From contig NZ_CP034234.1 in the NCBI RefSeq assembly GCF_003931795.1, forward strand, positions 620,001 through 684,000: a stretch of 64,000 bases of DNA. The letters are read 5' to 3'. The notes beneath the pieces were generated by a model that was not told the origin of the DNA, did not search any database, and saw only the letters and a list, made by a program, of their open reading frames with translations. Source of the stretch: Erysipelothrix piscisicarius (GTDB taxonomy: Bacteria; Bacillota_I; Bacilli_A; Erysipelotrichales; Erysipelotrichaceae). Made by a program: the position numbers and the translations under genes. Shown here one piece after another: positions 47,925-56,173 of the stretch. Position 1 is the stretch's first letter, and the number at the start of each line of letters is the position of its first letter.

Positions 47925-48773
47925 TTGATTGAGTTATTAAAAGTTATAATCCTCGGTATCGTTGAAGGAATTACAGAATGGTTACCTATCAGTAGTACAG
48001 GTCATATGATTCTTGTAGATGAATTCTTAAAATTGAATGCACGACCTGAATTTAAATCCATGTTTTTTGTGGTGATACAATTAGGTGCAATTCTCGCCGT
48101 GGTCGTTATTTATTGGCATAAGCTGTTCCCATTTAAGAAAAATAAAGCGGGAAACATAACTGTCGAAAAAGACATCATCAATATGTGGTTAAAGATCGTG
48201 GTTGCTTGCATTCCAGCTGGAATTGTTGGAATTCTATTTGATGACTGGATTGACGCACATTTGTATAATCCGACCGTTGTCGCAATTATGTTAATTTTAT
48301 TCGGGGTAATTTTCATTGTTGTTGAAAATCGCAATAAAAATGCGAAACCAAAAATCACAAAAATTTCTGAAATTACATATCAAACGGCATTGATTATTGG
48401 ACTATTCCAATTAATTGCAGCTGTATTCCCAGGGACATCACGATCCGGTGCAACAATCGTTGGGGCATTGATTATTGGTGTGTCCCGCATTGTCGCTACA
48501 GAATTCACATTCTTCTTGGCAGTACCCGTTATGTTTGGGGCAAGTATTTTAAAATTAGCGAAGTTCTTCATTAAAGGGAATGGATTTATGTTCTCTGAGT
48601 TTGGCTTACTAGTTGTCGGAATGGTTGTGTCCTTTATCGTTTCGGTATTCGCAATCCTTTTCCTATTAAATTATCTTAAGAAGAATGACTTTAAAGCATT
48701 TGGTGTTTATCGAATTGTTTTAGGGGTAATTGTTTTACTGTTCTTCTATGTTGTGAAACCACTGTTATTCTAA
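47925..48773 (+). CDS. uppP: Undecaprenyl-diphosphate phosphatase
   Basis: 282 residues, polytopic. Signature motifs [18 protein letters not shown] near the N-terminus and [20 protein letters not shown] near residue 170. It recycles the lipid carrier for peptidoglycan and confers basal bacitracin resistance. The start is TTG at 47925 behind AGGAGG; the reading agrees with the family N-terminus. A terminator follows. Confidence 0.95.
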   Translation: MIELLKVIILGIVEGITEWLPISSTGHMILVDEFLKLNARPEFKSMFFVVIQLGAILAVVVIYWHKLFPFKKNKAGNITVEKDIINMWLKIVVACIPAGIVGILFDDWIDAHLYNPTVVAIMLILFGVIFIVVENRNKNAKPKITKISEITYQTALIIGLFQLIAAVFPGTSRSGATIVGALIIGVSRIVATEFTFFLAVPVMFGASILKLAKFFIKGNGFMFSEFGLLVVGMVVSFIVSVFAILFLLNYLKKNDFKAFGVYRIVLGVIVLLFFYVVKPLLF

Positions 48774-48778
48774 AATAG

Positions 48779-48800
48779 AGAAGCTTCGGCTTCTTTTTTT
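48779..48800 (+). terminator. Rho-independent terminator after uppP
   Basis: AGAAGC-TTCG-GCTTCT with a stable TTCG tetraloop, then a T-run. Confidence 0.88.
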
Positions 48801-48884
48801 ATTAAAATCACAATACAACACACAGTTGTTATGAGATGTGTGTGCTAAAATGTAAATAGAAGATAATGAGGAAGGACTGTCGAC

Positions 48885-49478
48885 ATGAGAAAGATCATTT
48901 GTATTTGTTTGATGTTAGGGATTACTGCTGGGTGCTCCGATCGCGGGAAAACTGCGACTTCGATAAAGCCACATCCCGTTGATAAAGAAGTTCAAAAGCT
49001 TCCACCAATCAAACCAAATACAGAAAATCCAAACCATCTCCCTGAAGTTTCCTTCGAAGATGCACTTGATTTTTATTTCTCGTTACACGATGAACAATCA
49101 ATCATTACGGAAGTTGCCTACGGACCCCTTCATGAAGAGGGAGTCTATGAGGTTAAGGCAGCGATTGAAGGTAGTGAAGTTGAAATCGTATTTAATAGTA
49201 ATCATGCCATTCTTTCGGAGACAAATGAATACTTGGACCATGAAGAACAGCTTGAGGTTGAACGGGATGGATTTACGCGGGATGAATTTGATACGGTGAT
49301 TCCTGTTTCGGATGCAATGCATCAAGCATTAAAAGTTAAGCCTGGACATTTTGTGGAAGTTGAACTCAAGAAGAAGGATGATGCCTTAGTCTATGAGGTT
49401 GAGATTGTTGGTGCACATCAAAAATCGATCGATATTAAAATTGATGCGATGACGGGTAAAGTGATGCGCGAAGACTAG
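48885..49478 (+). CDS. PepSY-domain lipoprotein
   Basis: 197 residues. Lipoprotein signal peptide with lipobox ITAGC (Cys 17). Two PepSY-like repeats follow: about 55-105 and about 130-195, the second ending KSIDIKIDAMTGKVMRE, the typical D-A-x-T-G end. Such proteins may inhibit or chaperone secreted proteases; target unknown. 22 bp before the DHFR-like gene. Confidence 0.8.
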   Translation: MRKIICICLMLGITAGCSDRGKTATSIKPHPVDKEVQKLPPIKPNTENPNHLPEVSFEDALDFYFSLHDEQSIITEVAYGPLHEEGVYEVKAAIEGSEVEIVFNSNHAILSETNEYLDHEEQLEVERDGFTRDEFDTVIPVSDAMHQALKVKPGHFVEVELKKKDDALVYEVEIVGAHQKSIDIKIDAMTGKVMRED

Positions 49479-49500
49479 TTCGTAGAACTTAGGAAGTGGT

Positions 49501-50031
49501 ATGATGAGACAAATTAAACTATTCATTGCCATGAGTCTGGATGGCTATATCGCGGATGAGAAGGGAGCTATTGATTGGTTAGACCCTTATAACTCTTTAG
49601 ATGATGATACTTATGATTGGTTCTACAAATCCATTGATACCGTCGTCATGGGGCGGAAAACATACGAACAGGTTACAGAAGTACTTTCACCGGATGTCTA
49701 TCCGTATGAGGATTCCTTTACCTATGTTGTTTCATCACAGGATATAAAACTGCGTAAAAACATGGCAATCATCTCGGACGATGTTGTTGGAGTACTGAAT
49801 GCCATAAAGCAACAAGAAGGCAAGGATCTTTGGATTGTTGGTGGTGGAATGTTAGTTTCAGAACTTGTGGCATCAGCGATTATTGATGAATATTGGATTG
49901 CGGTTGCTCCGGTTTTACTGGGGAAGGGGATTCCATTATTTGATGAATCGATAAACAGCCACCACCTTGATCTAATTGAAAGTGATACAAAGGGCCAGTT
50001 GGTTTATATGAAGTATCGAAAGCGCGATTAA
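49501..50031 (+). CDS. Dihydrofolate reductase / RibD C-terminal family protein
   Basis: 176 residues. MSLDGYIADEKGAIDWL at the start, VVMGRKTYEQV, and LWIVGGGMLVSELV are the family NADPH-binding motifs (YyaP/YwjB type). Not classical DHFR. Substrate unknown. Its stop overlaps a terminator. Confidence 0.85.
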   Translation: MMRQIKLFIAMSLDGYIADEKGAIDWLDPYNSLDDDTYDWFYKSIDTVVMGRKTYEQVTEVLSPDVYPYEDSFTYVVSSQDIKLRKNMAIISDDVVGVLNAIKQQEGKDLWIVGGGMLVSELVASAIIDEYWIAVAPVLLGKGIPLFDESINSHHLDLIESDTKGQLVYMKYRKRD

Positions 50032-50044
50032 GTGCGCTTTTTTG
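50019..50044 (+). terminator. Rho-independent terminator after DHFR-like gene
   Basis: AAAGCGC-GATTAAGT-GCGCTTT, then T-run; the stem overlaps the stop codon. Confidence 0.8.
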
Positions 50045-50105
50045 TTGTTTTGATACGGAATCAATTTAATTATGAAATAAGTGTGAAAAATGACCGCAAA
50101 TTTCC

Positions 50106-50154
50106 TTGACTTGTCCATGTGGCAGTTGTTTTATAAGTGGAATGACACACTTAT
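50106..50154 (+). promoter_or_regulatory. Promoter and candidate self-operator of the TetR gene
   Basis: TTGACT (50106-50111) with TTTATA (50130-50135) at 18 bp. Overlapping the -10 is a perfect inverted repeat, ATAAGTG (50133-50139) and CACTTAT (50148-50154), spacer 8 bp, the size expected for a TetR dimer site. Confidence 0.5.
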
Positions 50155-50171
50155 GTCGCAAAGAGGTTATG

Positions 50172-50705
50172 ATGAAACAACAAGAAATTATTCGAAGAAC
50201 TGTGCCCTTTATAATTATGAATCCGACCGCTACGGTAAATGATATCGCAAAAAATGCCGGTATCAGTCGCGCGACGTTTCACCGTACGTTTACAGGGCGT
50301 GATGAGCTTTATGACGTAATGGCTCGCGCTTGTATTGAGGAGATTGATACAGCCCTAAAGGGACTTGAACGTAAACTGGATTTATTTGAATCTTTAAAAG
50401 ATATTGTAGATGTACTGATTGAATTGGGTGATCGCGTGTACTTCTTATATTATTATCCGGATGGTCTGAATTCGGATGAACTTCGACAAGAATGTCATGC
50501 AATCCTTAAGCCCCTTTATACTGTTGTAATTAAAATGTATAAAAAGAAGATGTTGAATCAAAACGTTAATGAAGTATGGATTATCAATACCATCAATAAT
50601 TATGTTTCAATTGCATGGGTTCAGGTGTATGTGGGAAATGTAACGCAAAAAGAAGCCGTCGAAAATACAATGCAGATGCTACTACATGGAATTGTAGCTT
50701 ACTAA
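50172..50705 (+). CDS. TetR-family transcriptional regulator
   Basis: About 177 residues from ATG 50172 behind AGAGG. N-terminal TetR helix-turn-helix (ATVNDIAKNAGISRATFHRT, then FTGRDELYDVMAR). The C-terminal ligand domain is divergent, so the ligand cannot be given. The convergent neighbour is an ArAE-like membrane protein, a possible efflux target. A palindrome over its own promoter suggests autoregulation. Confidence 0.83.
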   Translation: MKQQEIIRRTVPFIIMNPTATVNDIAKNAGISRATFHRTFTGRDELYDVMARACIEEIDTALKGLERKLDLFESLKDIVDVLIELGDRVYFLYYYPDGLNSDELRQECHAILKPLYTVVIKMYKKKMLNQNVNEVWIINTINNYVSIAWVQVYVGNVTQKEAVENTMQMLLHGIVAY

Positions 50706-50742
50706 AAAAGTCTCAACGATTGCGGTAGTTGAGACTTTTTAA
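50705..50742. terminator. Bidirectional terminator
   Basis: AAAAAGTCTCAAC ... GTTGAGACTTTTT, a 13-bp perfect stem between the convergent TetR and ArAE-like genes. Confidence 0.88.
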
Positions 50743-50744
50743 AT

Positions 50745-51245
50745 TTAAGACAGGTCTTCTTTATGATTAATGTACTTATTAATAATGACCGAGATAAAGA
50801 TTCCGAATAATGTTTCTAGAATCCGGCGAATCATGTATTGGATGGCATCCCCTTGTGTGCCATTATGATTAAGGAGTACCGCAAGAACCAAAATTGCGGA
50901 CATGGATGTTGCATATTCGCGAAGGTTTAATATTTTACATAACGTTAGATCAACTAGTAGTACCAGTACAATCAATACGGTGTATCCTAAGGAATCATTA
51001 GGGATATTAAAATAGATGGTAATAAGAAGAAAGAGGATACCGATAATCCCTCCAAAGAGGGTACCTAATATTCGATCGAGTGAAGCACGTACAGCATGCT
51101 CAGGCGATGATTTCATCATCAATACGGCAGTAATTGCTGCATAGAAGGGAGCAGGATAATCTAATGTCCAAGCAACAATAAGACAAATTGCAACCGCAAG
51201 GGTTGTTTTGAGAATTCGTAATCCAGGTAAATATTTCGTGTCCAT
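50745..51245 (-). CDS. Aromatic acid exporter-like (ArAE/DUF939) membrane protein
   Basis: About 166 residues from ATG 51245 behind GAGGTG. Four to five membrane helices. PAPFYAAITAVLMMKSSPEH, then ASLDRILGTLFGGIIGILFL, and RRILETLFGIFISVIINKYI form the repeated ArAE pattern. It lacks the C-terminal cytoplasmic domain of larger members. Substrate unknown. Confidence 0.82.
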   Translation of the reverse strand: MDTKYLPGLRILKTTLAVAICLIVAWTLDYPAPFYAAITAVLMMKSSPEHAVRASLDRILGTLFGGIIGILFLLITIYFNIPNDSLGYTVLIVLVLLVDLTLCKILNLREYATSMSAILVLAVLLNHNGTQGDAIQYMIRRILETLFGIFISVIINKYINHKEDLS

Positions 51246-51399
51246 TTGGCACCTCAAGTTTCTTTTTTTGTGTAAAAATACAAAATATCCTTAATTTCAT
51301 ACAAATTATACATAAAATATCAAAATATGTCATTCTTCCGTTATTATAGGTTTGCATAACAATACAAAAAAAAATCATAACCTTCTTTGTATGTATGCA

Positions 51400-51445
51400 G
51401 CACACACCATAATAATGATTCATCAGTGTGTGATGAATCGTGTGC
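51400..51445. other. Nested hairpin in the agr upstream region
   Basis: The gap 51246-51778 holds no gene I can support but has several structures. GATTCATCA (51417-51425) and TGATGAATC (51431-51439) pair perfectly with a 5-nt loop. Outside them, GCACAC (51400-51405) pairs with GTGTGC (51440-51445). Could be an RNA element or an operator. Confidence 0.5.
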
Positions 51446-51477
51446 AACCGTCTTTGGTGAGACGACTGCTTTTCGAT

Positions 51478-51497
51478 AAAGTTAAGTAACAGTTAGG
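51478..51497 (+). promoter_or_regulatory. LytTR/AgrA-like direct repeat
   Basis: AAAGTTAAG (51478-51486) and ACAGTTAGG (51489-51497) match the AgrA half-site type (ACAGTTAAG), 11 bp apart start to start, one helical turn. Known AgrA sites are two turns apart. Position about 280 bp upstream of agrD. Confidence 0.4.
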
Positions 51498-51622
51498 AAT
51501 GTTTAAACGAAGATGAACACACTTCGGAGCTCTTATTTAGGTATGGTGGGATATTCTAAATAATATATTGACTTCCTATAAATCATTATATCGCACATAA
51601 TCGATTTTATCGCTTGGTTATA

Positions 51623-51640
51623 CTTGACCATATAGTCAAG
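51623..51640. promoter_or_regulatory. Inverted repeat upstream of agrD
   Basis: CTTGAC-CATATA-GTCAAG, a perfect 6-bp inverted repeat that includes a possible -35 (TTGACC). Regulatory role inferred only from position. Confidence 0.35.
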
Positions 51641-51778
51641 CATTGTTACTTCAGTTATTACGAATAACGATCCGTTTGCATTCTATCATTGATGTAAACG
51701 AAGCACATCGTACCAAAATTTGTTTTGATCAAGGGGATGTGAAGCAATACAGATTTTTGGGGCGGAAGGAGGAGGCCA

Positions 51779-51889
51779 ATGAAAAAAATAGTTAATCACG
51801 TTGTACAGGGTCTGTTGAAAATTTCAGATCAAGCAACAACATTATCGCTATGGTCTTTCTATAAGCCGGAATTGCCAAAGAAAAAATAA
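51779..51889 (+). CDS. agrD: AgrD-like autoinducer precursor with serine at the ring position
   Basis: A 36-residue peptide behind a strong AAGGAGGAGG site. N-terminal amphipathic, basic helix (MKKIVNHVVQGLLKISDQ), a short core (TTLSLWSF), then a charged, Pro-containing tail (YKPELPKKK). The layout matches AgrD precursors; the Listeria one has core CFMFV followed by YEPKSP. Here the Cys is replaced by Ser, so the product would be a lactone, as in some staphylococcal and enterococcal signals, rather than a thiolactone. The likely ring is S-L-W-S-F (a six-residue ring to Tyr is also possible). Genes for AgrA-, AgrC- and AgrB-like proteins follow. Its own terminator lies directly after it. Confidence 0.78.
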   Translation: MKKIVNHVVQGLLKISDQATTLSLWSFYKPELPKKK

Positions 51890-51890
51890 T

Positions 51891-51927
51891 AAAAAAACCT
51901 TGGTTAGTAACGGACCAAGGTTTTTTT
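51891..51927 (+). terminator. Rho-independent terminator after agrD
   Basis: ACCTTGGT ... ACCAAGGT stem preceded by A-run and followed by TTTTTTT. It may make agrD an abundant short transcript, with partial read-through to agrA. Confidence 0.85.
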
Positions 51928-51978
51928 ATGGTTCAATTATAGGGAAAGGTTATGCTATAATTTAGGCAAAGGAATGGT

Positions 51979-52684
51979 ATGGTTATGATTAAAATAGCAA
52001 TTGTTGATGATGAAACGATCATGCATGATCGTCTTCGGGAAGTTGTGAATCAAACACTGCTTAGCCGAGATATTGATTATCGTGTCTTAATCTTTGATAA
52101 TCCAGATGATGTGTTGTCGTGTGTAAAACAGACCAAGATCGATATTGTTTTATTGGATATCGAATTGGGTTCTCGAAATGGCGTTGAATTAGCGAAACGT
52201 CTTTCTTTGGATAGTCCAAGTACAGTCGTTATCTTTATCACCTCCTATGAGGGCTATATTAAGGACGCTTTTGGGCTTAATGTCTATGACTATATCTTAA
52301 AGCAAGAATTGGATTTACAGTTGCCAGAGGCGTTAATTCAGCTTACGACGCGCTTAACCCAACGCGATAGTATTGTTTTTAAATTTGGAGCTTATGGAGA
52401 TTGTTTTTGCGCTCTATGAAAACCGTAATATTACGATTTATACTCAAGATGAGTCGTATGTTATGAAGTCCACTAGTTTGACGAAGGTCTATGAAAGTTT
52501 GCCTGAATCAATGTTTATCCAACCTAACAGTCGCTATATTGTGAATATGATGTATATTCAAGAAATGCGAAAGGGCGTTATTAAACTGAAGGGATATGAT
52601 GACGTAATTGAAGTATCGCGCGGTCAGTTTAAAAATTTATATCAAAATTATTTAGATTTCTTAGTAGAAAGTGAGCGATTGTAG
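51979..52684 (+). pseudogene. agrA: AgrA-like response regulator (receiver + LytTR), frameshifted
   Basis: The receiver domain (IAIVDDETIMHDRL; IDIVLLDIELGSRNG with the phospho-Asp; Lys in YDYILKQEL) is followed by a LytTR DNA-binding domain (ENRNITIYTQDESYVMKSTS; FIQPNSRYIVNMMYIQEMRK). The frame breaks at the T-run 52404-52408. As written the protein stops at 52419 (GDCFCAL); removing one T gives GDCFALYENRNITIYTQ and reads on to 52684. The truncated product would lack LytTR and could not bind DNA. One-base homopolymer insertion, real or read error. The kinase ATG follows the TAG directly at 52685. Confidence 0.82.
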
Positions 52685-53980
52685 ATGACAAATGAAGGCA
52701 TGATGCTGATTGGGGAAGCATTGTTTTGTCTTTTAGATGTATTGTTGCTTTTTAGAGCTGCGCAAGTCTTTCTTACAACTAAAGATAATCATAAATTTAA
52801 ATTCTGGGGTGTTACCTTCCTAACATCCTTTTTGATTTTTAGTGCCACCGTTTCGACCGCGTTTTCTTCTTTTGTTTCGATTATTATGGGTGTTTTACTA
52901 ATTGTTTATGTGTTTGTATTGTTTGATGGTAGTGTGTTTGCGAAAGTAATGTCCGCCATTGTCTATTATCTTCTCTTAGGTATTATCACGATTCTGGTAA
53001 TTTCCGCAGTCGTTAAAATTACCAATATTCATGTTGATGTGCTAATGGGGGCAACCGAATTAAGAATGATTGTGATGTTTGGTATTAAGACCATTACAAT
53101 CATTCTCATTGAGTTGTTGCGTCGATTTTTAGGCCCCAAGCAGTTTACTCAAGATATTTTTGTTTCCAACTATACATTGGGTTACCTCGTGGTTAATCTG
53201 CTCGTAATTATCGTCCTTTTTGATATTGTGTTAACTCAGGACTACATTATTTCGAAAAATCTTATTTTCTATTTTATTATTATCCAAACAATCTTAATCT
53301 CGATTATGTTTATGATTATCAGTAACTATTTTGAAATGAAAGTAAAAAACGAGACATATCAAACGATGATCGATGCATTCAATCTCTATCAAAAACGAGA
53401 AGTGGAGCGTGTTGAATCCGATGTGGAAGTCATGAAACTTAAACATGATCTTAAAAACCACATGGCCTCACTTTCCTATATGATTGAATCGGGAAAGGAT
53501 GATGAAGCGCGGAATTACATTCATGAGCTGATTCATCATGAAGCTTTAAAGACGTATGTGAACACTCCCAATCCGGTTATAAATGCAATCGTAAACTCTA
53601 AAATCACGCAAAACCCACATATTCATTTTGTTACGCGGGTTGGTATTTCTGAATTTCAAATTGAACCCTATGACTTAACGGTGTTGCTTGGGAATGCATT
53701 GGATAATGCGATAGAAGCTGCAGGTAAGTGTGAACGACGGGTCGTTAAACTATATCTTGAAGAAAACAGTCAGTTCTGTAAGATTCAAGTCTTGAATACA
53801 TTTCATGAAATGCCACGTATAAAAGATGGCGTTTATCTGTCATCAAAACGGTTAGGGGATAAACGTGGTTTTGGAATGGTTGCCATGAAAGAAACAACCG
53901 AAAAATATATGGGGAAAATGGATAGCAAGATTGAAGATGATTATTTCAAATTAACGCTAATCCTTTCCAAATCATCATAA
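52685..53980 (+). CDS. agrC: AgrC-like sensor histidine kinase
   Basis: A 431-residue protein. About six membrane helices over residues 1-215 form the peptide sensor. Then DHp helix with the phospho-His in MKLKHDLKNHMASLSYM and a GHKL ATPase with LLGNALDNAIEAA (N box) and KRGFGMVAMKETTEKY (G box). This is the HPK10 layout of AgrC-type receptors for cyclic peptides. The start is directly after the agrA stop. Intact, in contrast to its partner agrA. Confidence 0.88.
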   Translation: MTNEGMMLIGEALFCLLDVLLLFRAAQVFLTTKDNHKFKFWGVTFLTSFLIFSATVSTAFSSFVSIIMGVLLIVYVFVLFDGSVFAKVMSAIVYYLLLGIITILVISAVVKITNIHVDVLMGATELRMIVMFGIKTITIILIELLRRFLGPKQFTQDIFVSNYTLGYLVVNLLVIIVLFDIVLTQDYIISKNLIFYFIIIQTILISIMFMIISNYFEMKVKNETYQTMIDAFNLYQKREVERVESDVEVMKLKHDLKNHMASLSYMIESGKDDEARNYIHELIHHEALKTYVNTPNPVINAIVNSKITQNPHIHFVTRVGISEFQIEPYDLTVLLGNALDNAIEAAGKCERRVVKLYLEENSQFCKIQVLNTFHEMPRIKDGVYLSSKRLGDKRGFGMVAMKETTEKYMGKMDSKIEDDYFKLTLILSKSS

Positions 53981-53988
53981 TATGCATA

Positions 53989-54034
53989 AAAAGATACAAT
54001 ATAAACCATTTCGATTTATCAAGTATCTTTTTTT
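53989..54034 (+). terminator. Terminator-like hairpin between agrC and agrB
   Basis: AAGATAC ... GTATCTT with a 25-nt loop, then TTTTTT. TATAAT (in CATATAATAC) directly after it could start a separate agrB transcript. Confidence 0.6.
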
Positions 54035-54059
54035 CATATAATACAAATAGAGGTGTTAC

Positions 54060-54623
54060 ATGAAAAAAATATCATTGAAACTAAGTCATAATTTTTATAA
54101 ATACGGGTATATTGATGAAGATGATTGTGATCGCATGCGTTTTGCTTTGGAAGTTGTGATGTCCAATCTTTTTACGTTTGGTTTTATCATTCTAATGGGG
54201 ATTGTATTTCATTGCTTTCGACCCACACTGGCGTTTGTTGTGATGTTAGGGGCTTTGCGGAGTTTGGATGATACGTTCCACTCAAGTACCTTTTTGGGAT
54301 GTTTTACTATGACGGTGATTGCCTATGTCTTCTCGGTATTTGGTCCAAGTGTGATTGACACGAGTTTCAAGGTTCCTTATATGCTCTTATCATCAGCATT
54401 TTGTGGATCAATCATGCTTGTATTTTTATTTAACCGCAATAACATTCGCCTAAATAAAAACACCGGATTTATGAGTTACATTATTATCATGTGTTTCATC
54501 TTATTTATTCTTGCTTTAGCACTCCCAAGTATCTTTGATATTGTTTTAGTGGTGATGAATGTCATTATGGTGGTTACGATAACGTTTGCGTTTGGCCAAA
54601 TTATTCATCTTCGCGAAGCATAA
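54060..54623 (+). CDS. agrB: AgrB-like autoinducer-processing membrane protease
   Basis: A 187-residue protein with about five membrane helices. Catalytic His and Cys of the AgrB cysteine protease are preserved at the family spacing of seven: FHSSTFLGCF. The residues before the His read RSLDDT where most AgrB have a Gly-Gly pair (GGxHA). AgrB cuts the AgrD tail and forms the ring. It is the last gene of the locus, not the first as in classical agr (B-D-C-A). Confidence 0.85.
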   Translation: MKKISLKLSHNFYKYGYIDEDDCDRMRFALEVVMSNLFTFGFIILMGIVFHCFRPTLAFVVMLGALRSLDDTFHSSTFLGCFTMTVIAYVFSVFGPSVIDTSFKVPYMLLSSAFCGSIMLVFLFNRNNIRLNKNTGFMSYIIIMCFILFILALALPSIFDIVLVVMNVIMVVTITFAFGQIIHLREA

Positions 54624-54658
54624 GGATACCCAGAACAATTAAGATCTTTAAATTACGG

Positions 54659-54688
54659 TTGTATTTATCTTTAAACCTATGCTATAAT
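54659..54688 (+). promoter_or_regulatory. Promoter of the uracil permease gene
   Basis: TTGTAT (54659-54664), 18-bp spacer, TATAAT (54683-54688) with TGC extension. Confidence 0.65.
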
Positions 54689-54700
54689 CTCGATAGTATG

Positions 54701-54818
54701 AGTCCTTTAAGTTGTGACAGAGAGCACAACAAGGTACGCAGTCAACTTTTGTATTATGATGCATAAAGCTGCTTTTTACCTTATTTAAACTTAAAGGACA
54801 CCTTCGGGTGTCCTTTTG
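54701..54818 (+). promoter_or_regulatory. PyrR-type transcription attenuator
   Basis: The leader carries a PyrR-binding hairpin: GTTGTG (54711-54716), loop ACAGAGAG, CACAAC (54725-54730), followed by AAGG, matching the conserved loop of PyrR anti-antiterminators. GTCCTTTAAG (54702-54711) can pair perfectly with CTTAAAGGAC (54790-54799) to form the antiterminator, which overlaps the terminator AAGGACACC-TTCG-GGTGTCCTT (54794-54815) plus T-run. With UMP, PyrR would hold the first hairpin and allow termination. Confidence 0.85.
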
Positions 54819-54856
54819 TATAAAAGACCATACGGGAGAAAGAAGAGGTTTTACAC

Positions 54857-56173
54857 ATGAGTCATAATCTTACAGTCGGGGTTCAAGAAAAACCCAGCTC
54901 AACAAGCAAGTGGATTATTCTAAGCTTGCAGCATGTTTTTGCGATGTTTGGGGCAACCATTCTCGTTCCATTTTTAACGGGATTGGATGTAGGGGTCGCA
55001 CTGGTCGCAAGTGGTATCGGTACCTTGATTTACATTCTATGTACAGGTGCTAAGGTTCCAATTTATTTAGGAAGCTCCTTTGCATATATTGGAAGTGTTG
55101 CTGCCGCAATCGCTTCAACCGGAGGCGCAGCAAGTGCTTATACCGGTCTTATGGTTGTAGGTCTTATCTACTTAGTTGTTTCCATCATCATTACATTTAC
55201 GGGTAGTGGTTGGATTAAGAAATTATTACCACCCTTTGTTGTAGGGCCGATGATTGTGATTATCGGATTATCCCTTGCACCAACAGCGGTTAAAGAAGCA
55301 GGTTTAATGGGTATTGATGTTCTCTTAGAACAAGGTAAATATCTTGGTGTACAGGGTGCTGCTTGGAAAGTTCCTTTAGTAGCATTTGTAACATTTATGA
55401 GTGTTGTGCTCGTCTCAATTAAAGGAAAGGGCTTTATTAAAGTTGTTCCATTCTTAGTCGCTATTTTTGTAGGATACTTTACATCAGTTGCTTTAGGACT
55501 GGTGGATCTGGGTACCGTGTTCCAAGGATACAGTTTCTTCCAAATTCCAAAATTCCAATTTATTGGAACATATAAACTTGATTTCACAGCCGTTGCGGCT
55601 TTCGCACCATTAGCGCTTGTAACGATTGCGGAACACATTGGAGATCACGTAGTTCTCGGTGAGATTACGGGTGAAGATTATCTTGATAGTCCAGGATTAA
55701 ACCGTACCATTTTAGGTGATGGATTGGCTACATTTGTCTCGGCTGCCCTTGGGGGTCCGGCTAACACGACTTACGGTGAAAATACAGGCGTTATTGCAAT
55801 GACCGGTGTTGGTTCAGTGTATGTAACCGGATTGGCTGCAATCTTCGCAATCTTACTTGGATTCTTAGGTTGGGTTCAAGCCTTTATCACAAGCATTCCT
55901 TGGGCTGTTATTGGTGGTATGACGATTGTGCTTTATGGCTTAATTGCATCAAACGGTATAAAGGTGCTGATTAAAGATCGTACCGATCTCTCCGATATGA
56001 AAAACTTGGTTGCCGTTGCATCCATGTTGGTGATTGGTCTAGGTGGTGCGAGTGTTCAAATTACATCACAAACGTCATTAACAGGGATGAGTTTAGCGGC
56101 GATTGTCGGAATTCTCTTAAACCTATTCTTAAATTTCATCGATAAACCAAAAGAAATAAAAGAGACTTATTAA
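54857..56173 (+). CDS. pyrP: Uracil permease (NCS2/UraA family)
   Basis: A 438-residue polytopic protein with about 14 helices. LQHVFAMFGATILVPFLTGL at the start and GGPANTTYGENTGVIAMTG in helix 10 are NCS2 signatures; FAPLALVTIAEHIGDHVVLG carries the substrate-binding Glu and His. The PyrR attenuator upstream shows that it imports a pyrimidine, most likely uracil. A terminator follows. Confidence 0.93.
   Translation: MSHNLTVGVQEKPSSTSKWIILSLQHVFAMFGATILVPFLTGLDVGVALVASGIGTLIYILCTGAKVPIYLGSSFAYIGSVAAAIASTGGAASAYTGLMVVGLIYLVVSIIITFTGSGWIKKLLPPFVVGPMIVIIGLSLAPTAVKEAGLMGIDVLLEQGKYLGVQGAAWKVPLVAFVTFMSVVLVSIKGKGFIKVVPFLVAIFVGYFTSVALGLVDLGTVFQGYSFFQIPKFQFIGTYKLDFTAVAAFAPLALVTIAEHIGDHVVLGEITGEDYLDSPGLNRTILGDGLATFVSAALGGPANTTYGENTGVIAMTGVGSVYVTGLAAIFAILLGFLGWVQAFITSIPWAVIGGMTIVLYGLIASNGIKVLIKDRTDLSDMKNLVAVASMLVIGLGGASVQITSQTSLTGMSLAAIVGILLNLFLNFIDKPKEIKETY

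Noticed and set aside
51641..51800. Open frame of about 50 codons overlapping agrD with a possible TTG start
   Set aside because: No ATG, no ribosome site at the TTG, no recognisable protein pattern, and it overlaps the well-supported agrD.
54661..54780. Possible purine riboswitch before the NCS2 permease (TATAATCT...GATAGTATG)
   Set aside because: The conserved TTTCTACC core is missing, while PyrR loop and antiterminator pairing explain the leader well.
55168..55638. Long antisense open frame inside pyrP
   Set aside because: Shadow of the permease reading frame; no ribosome site and low-complexity composition.
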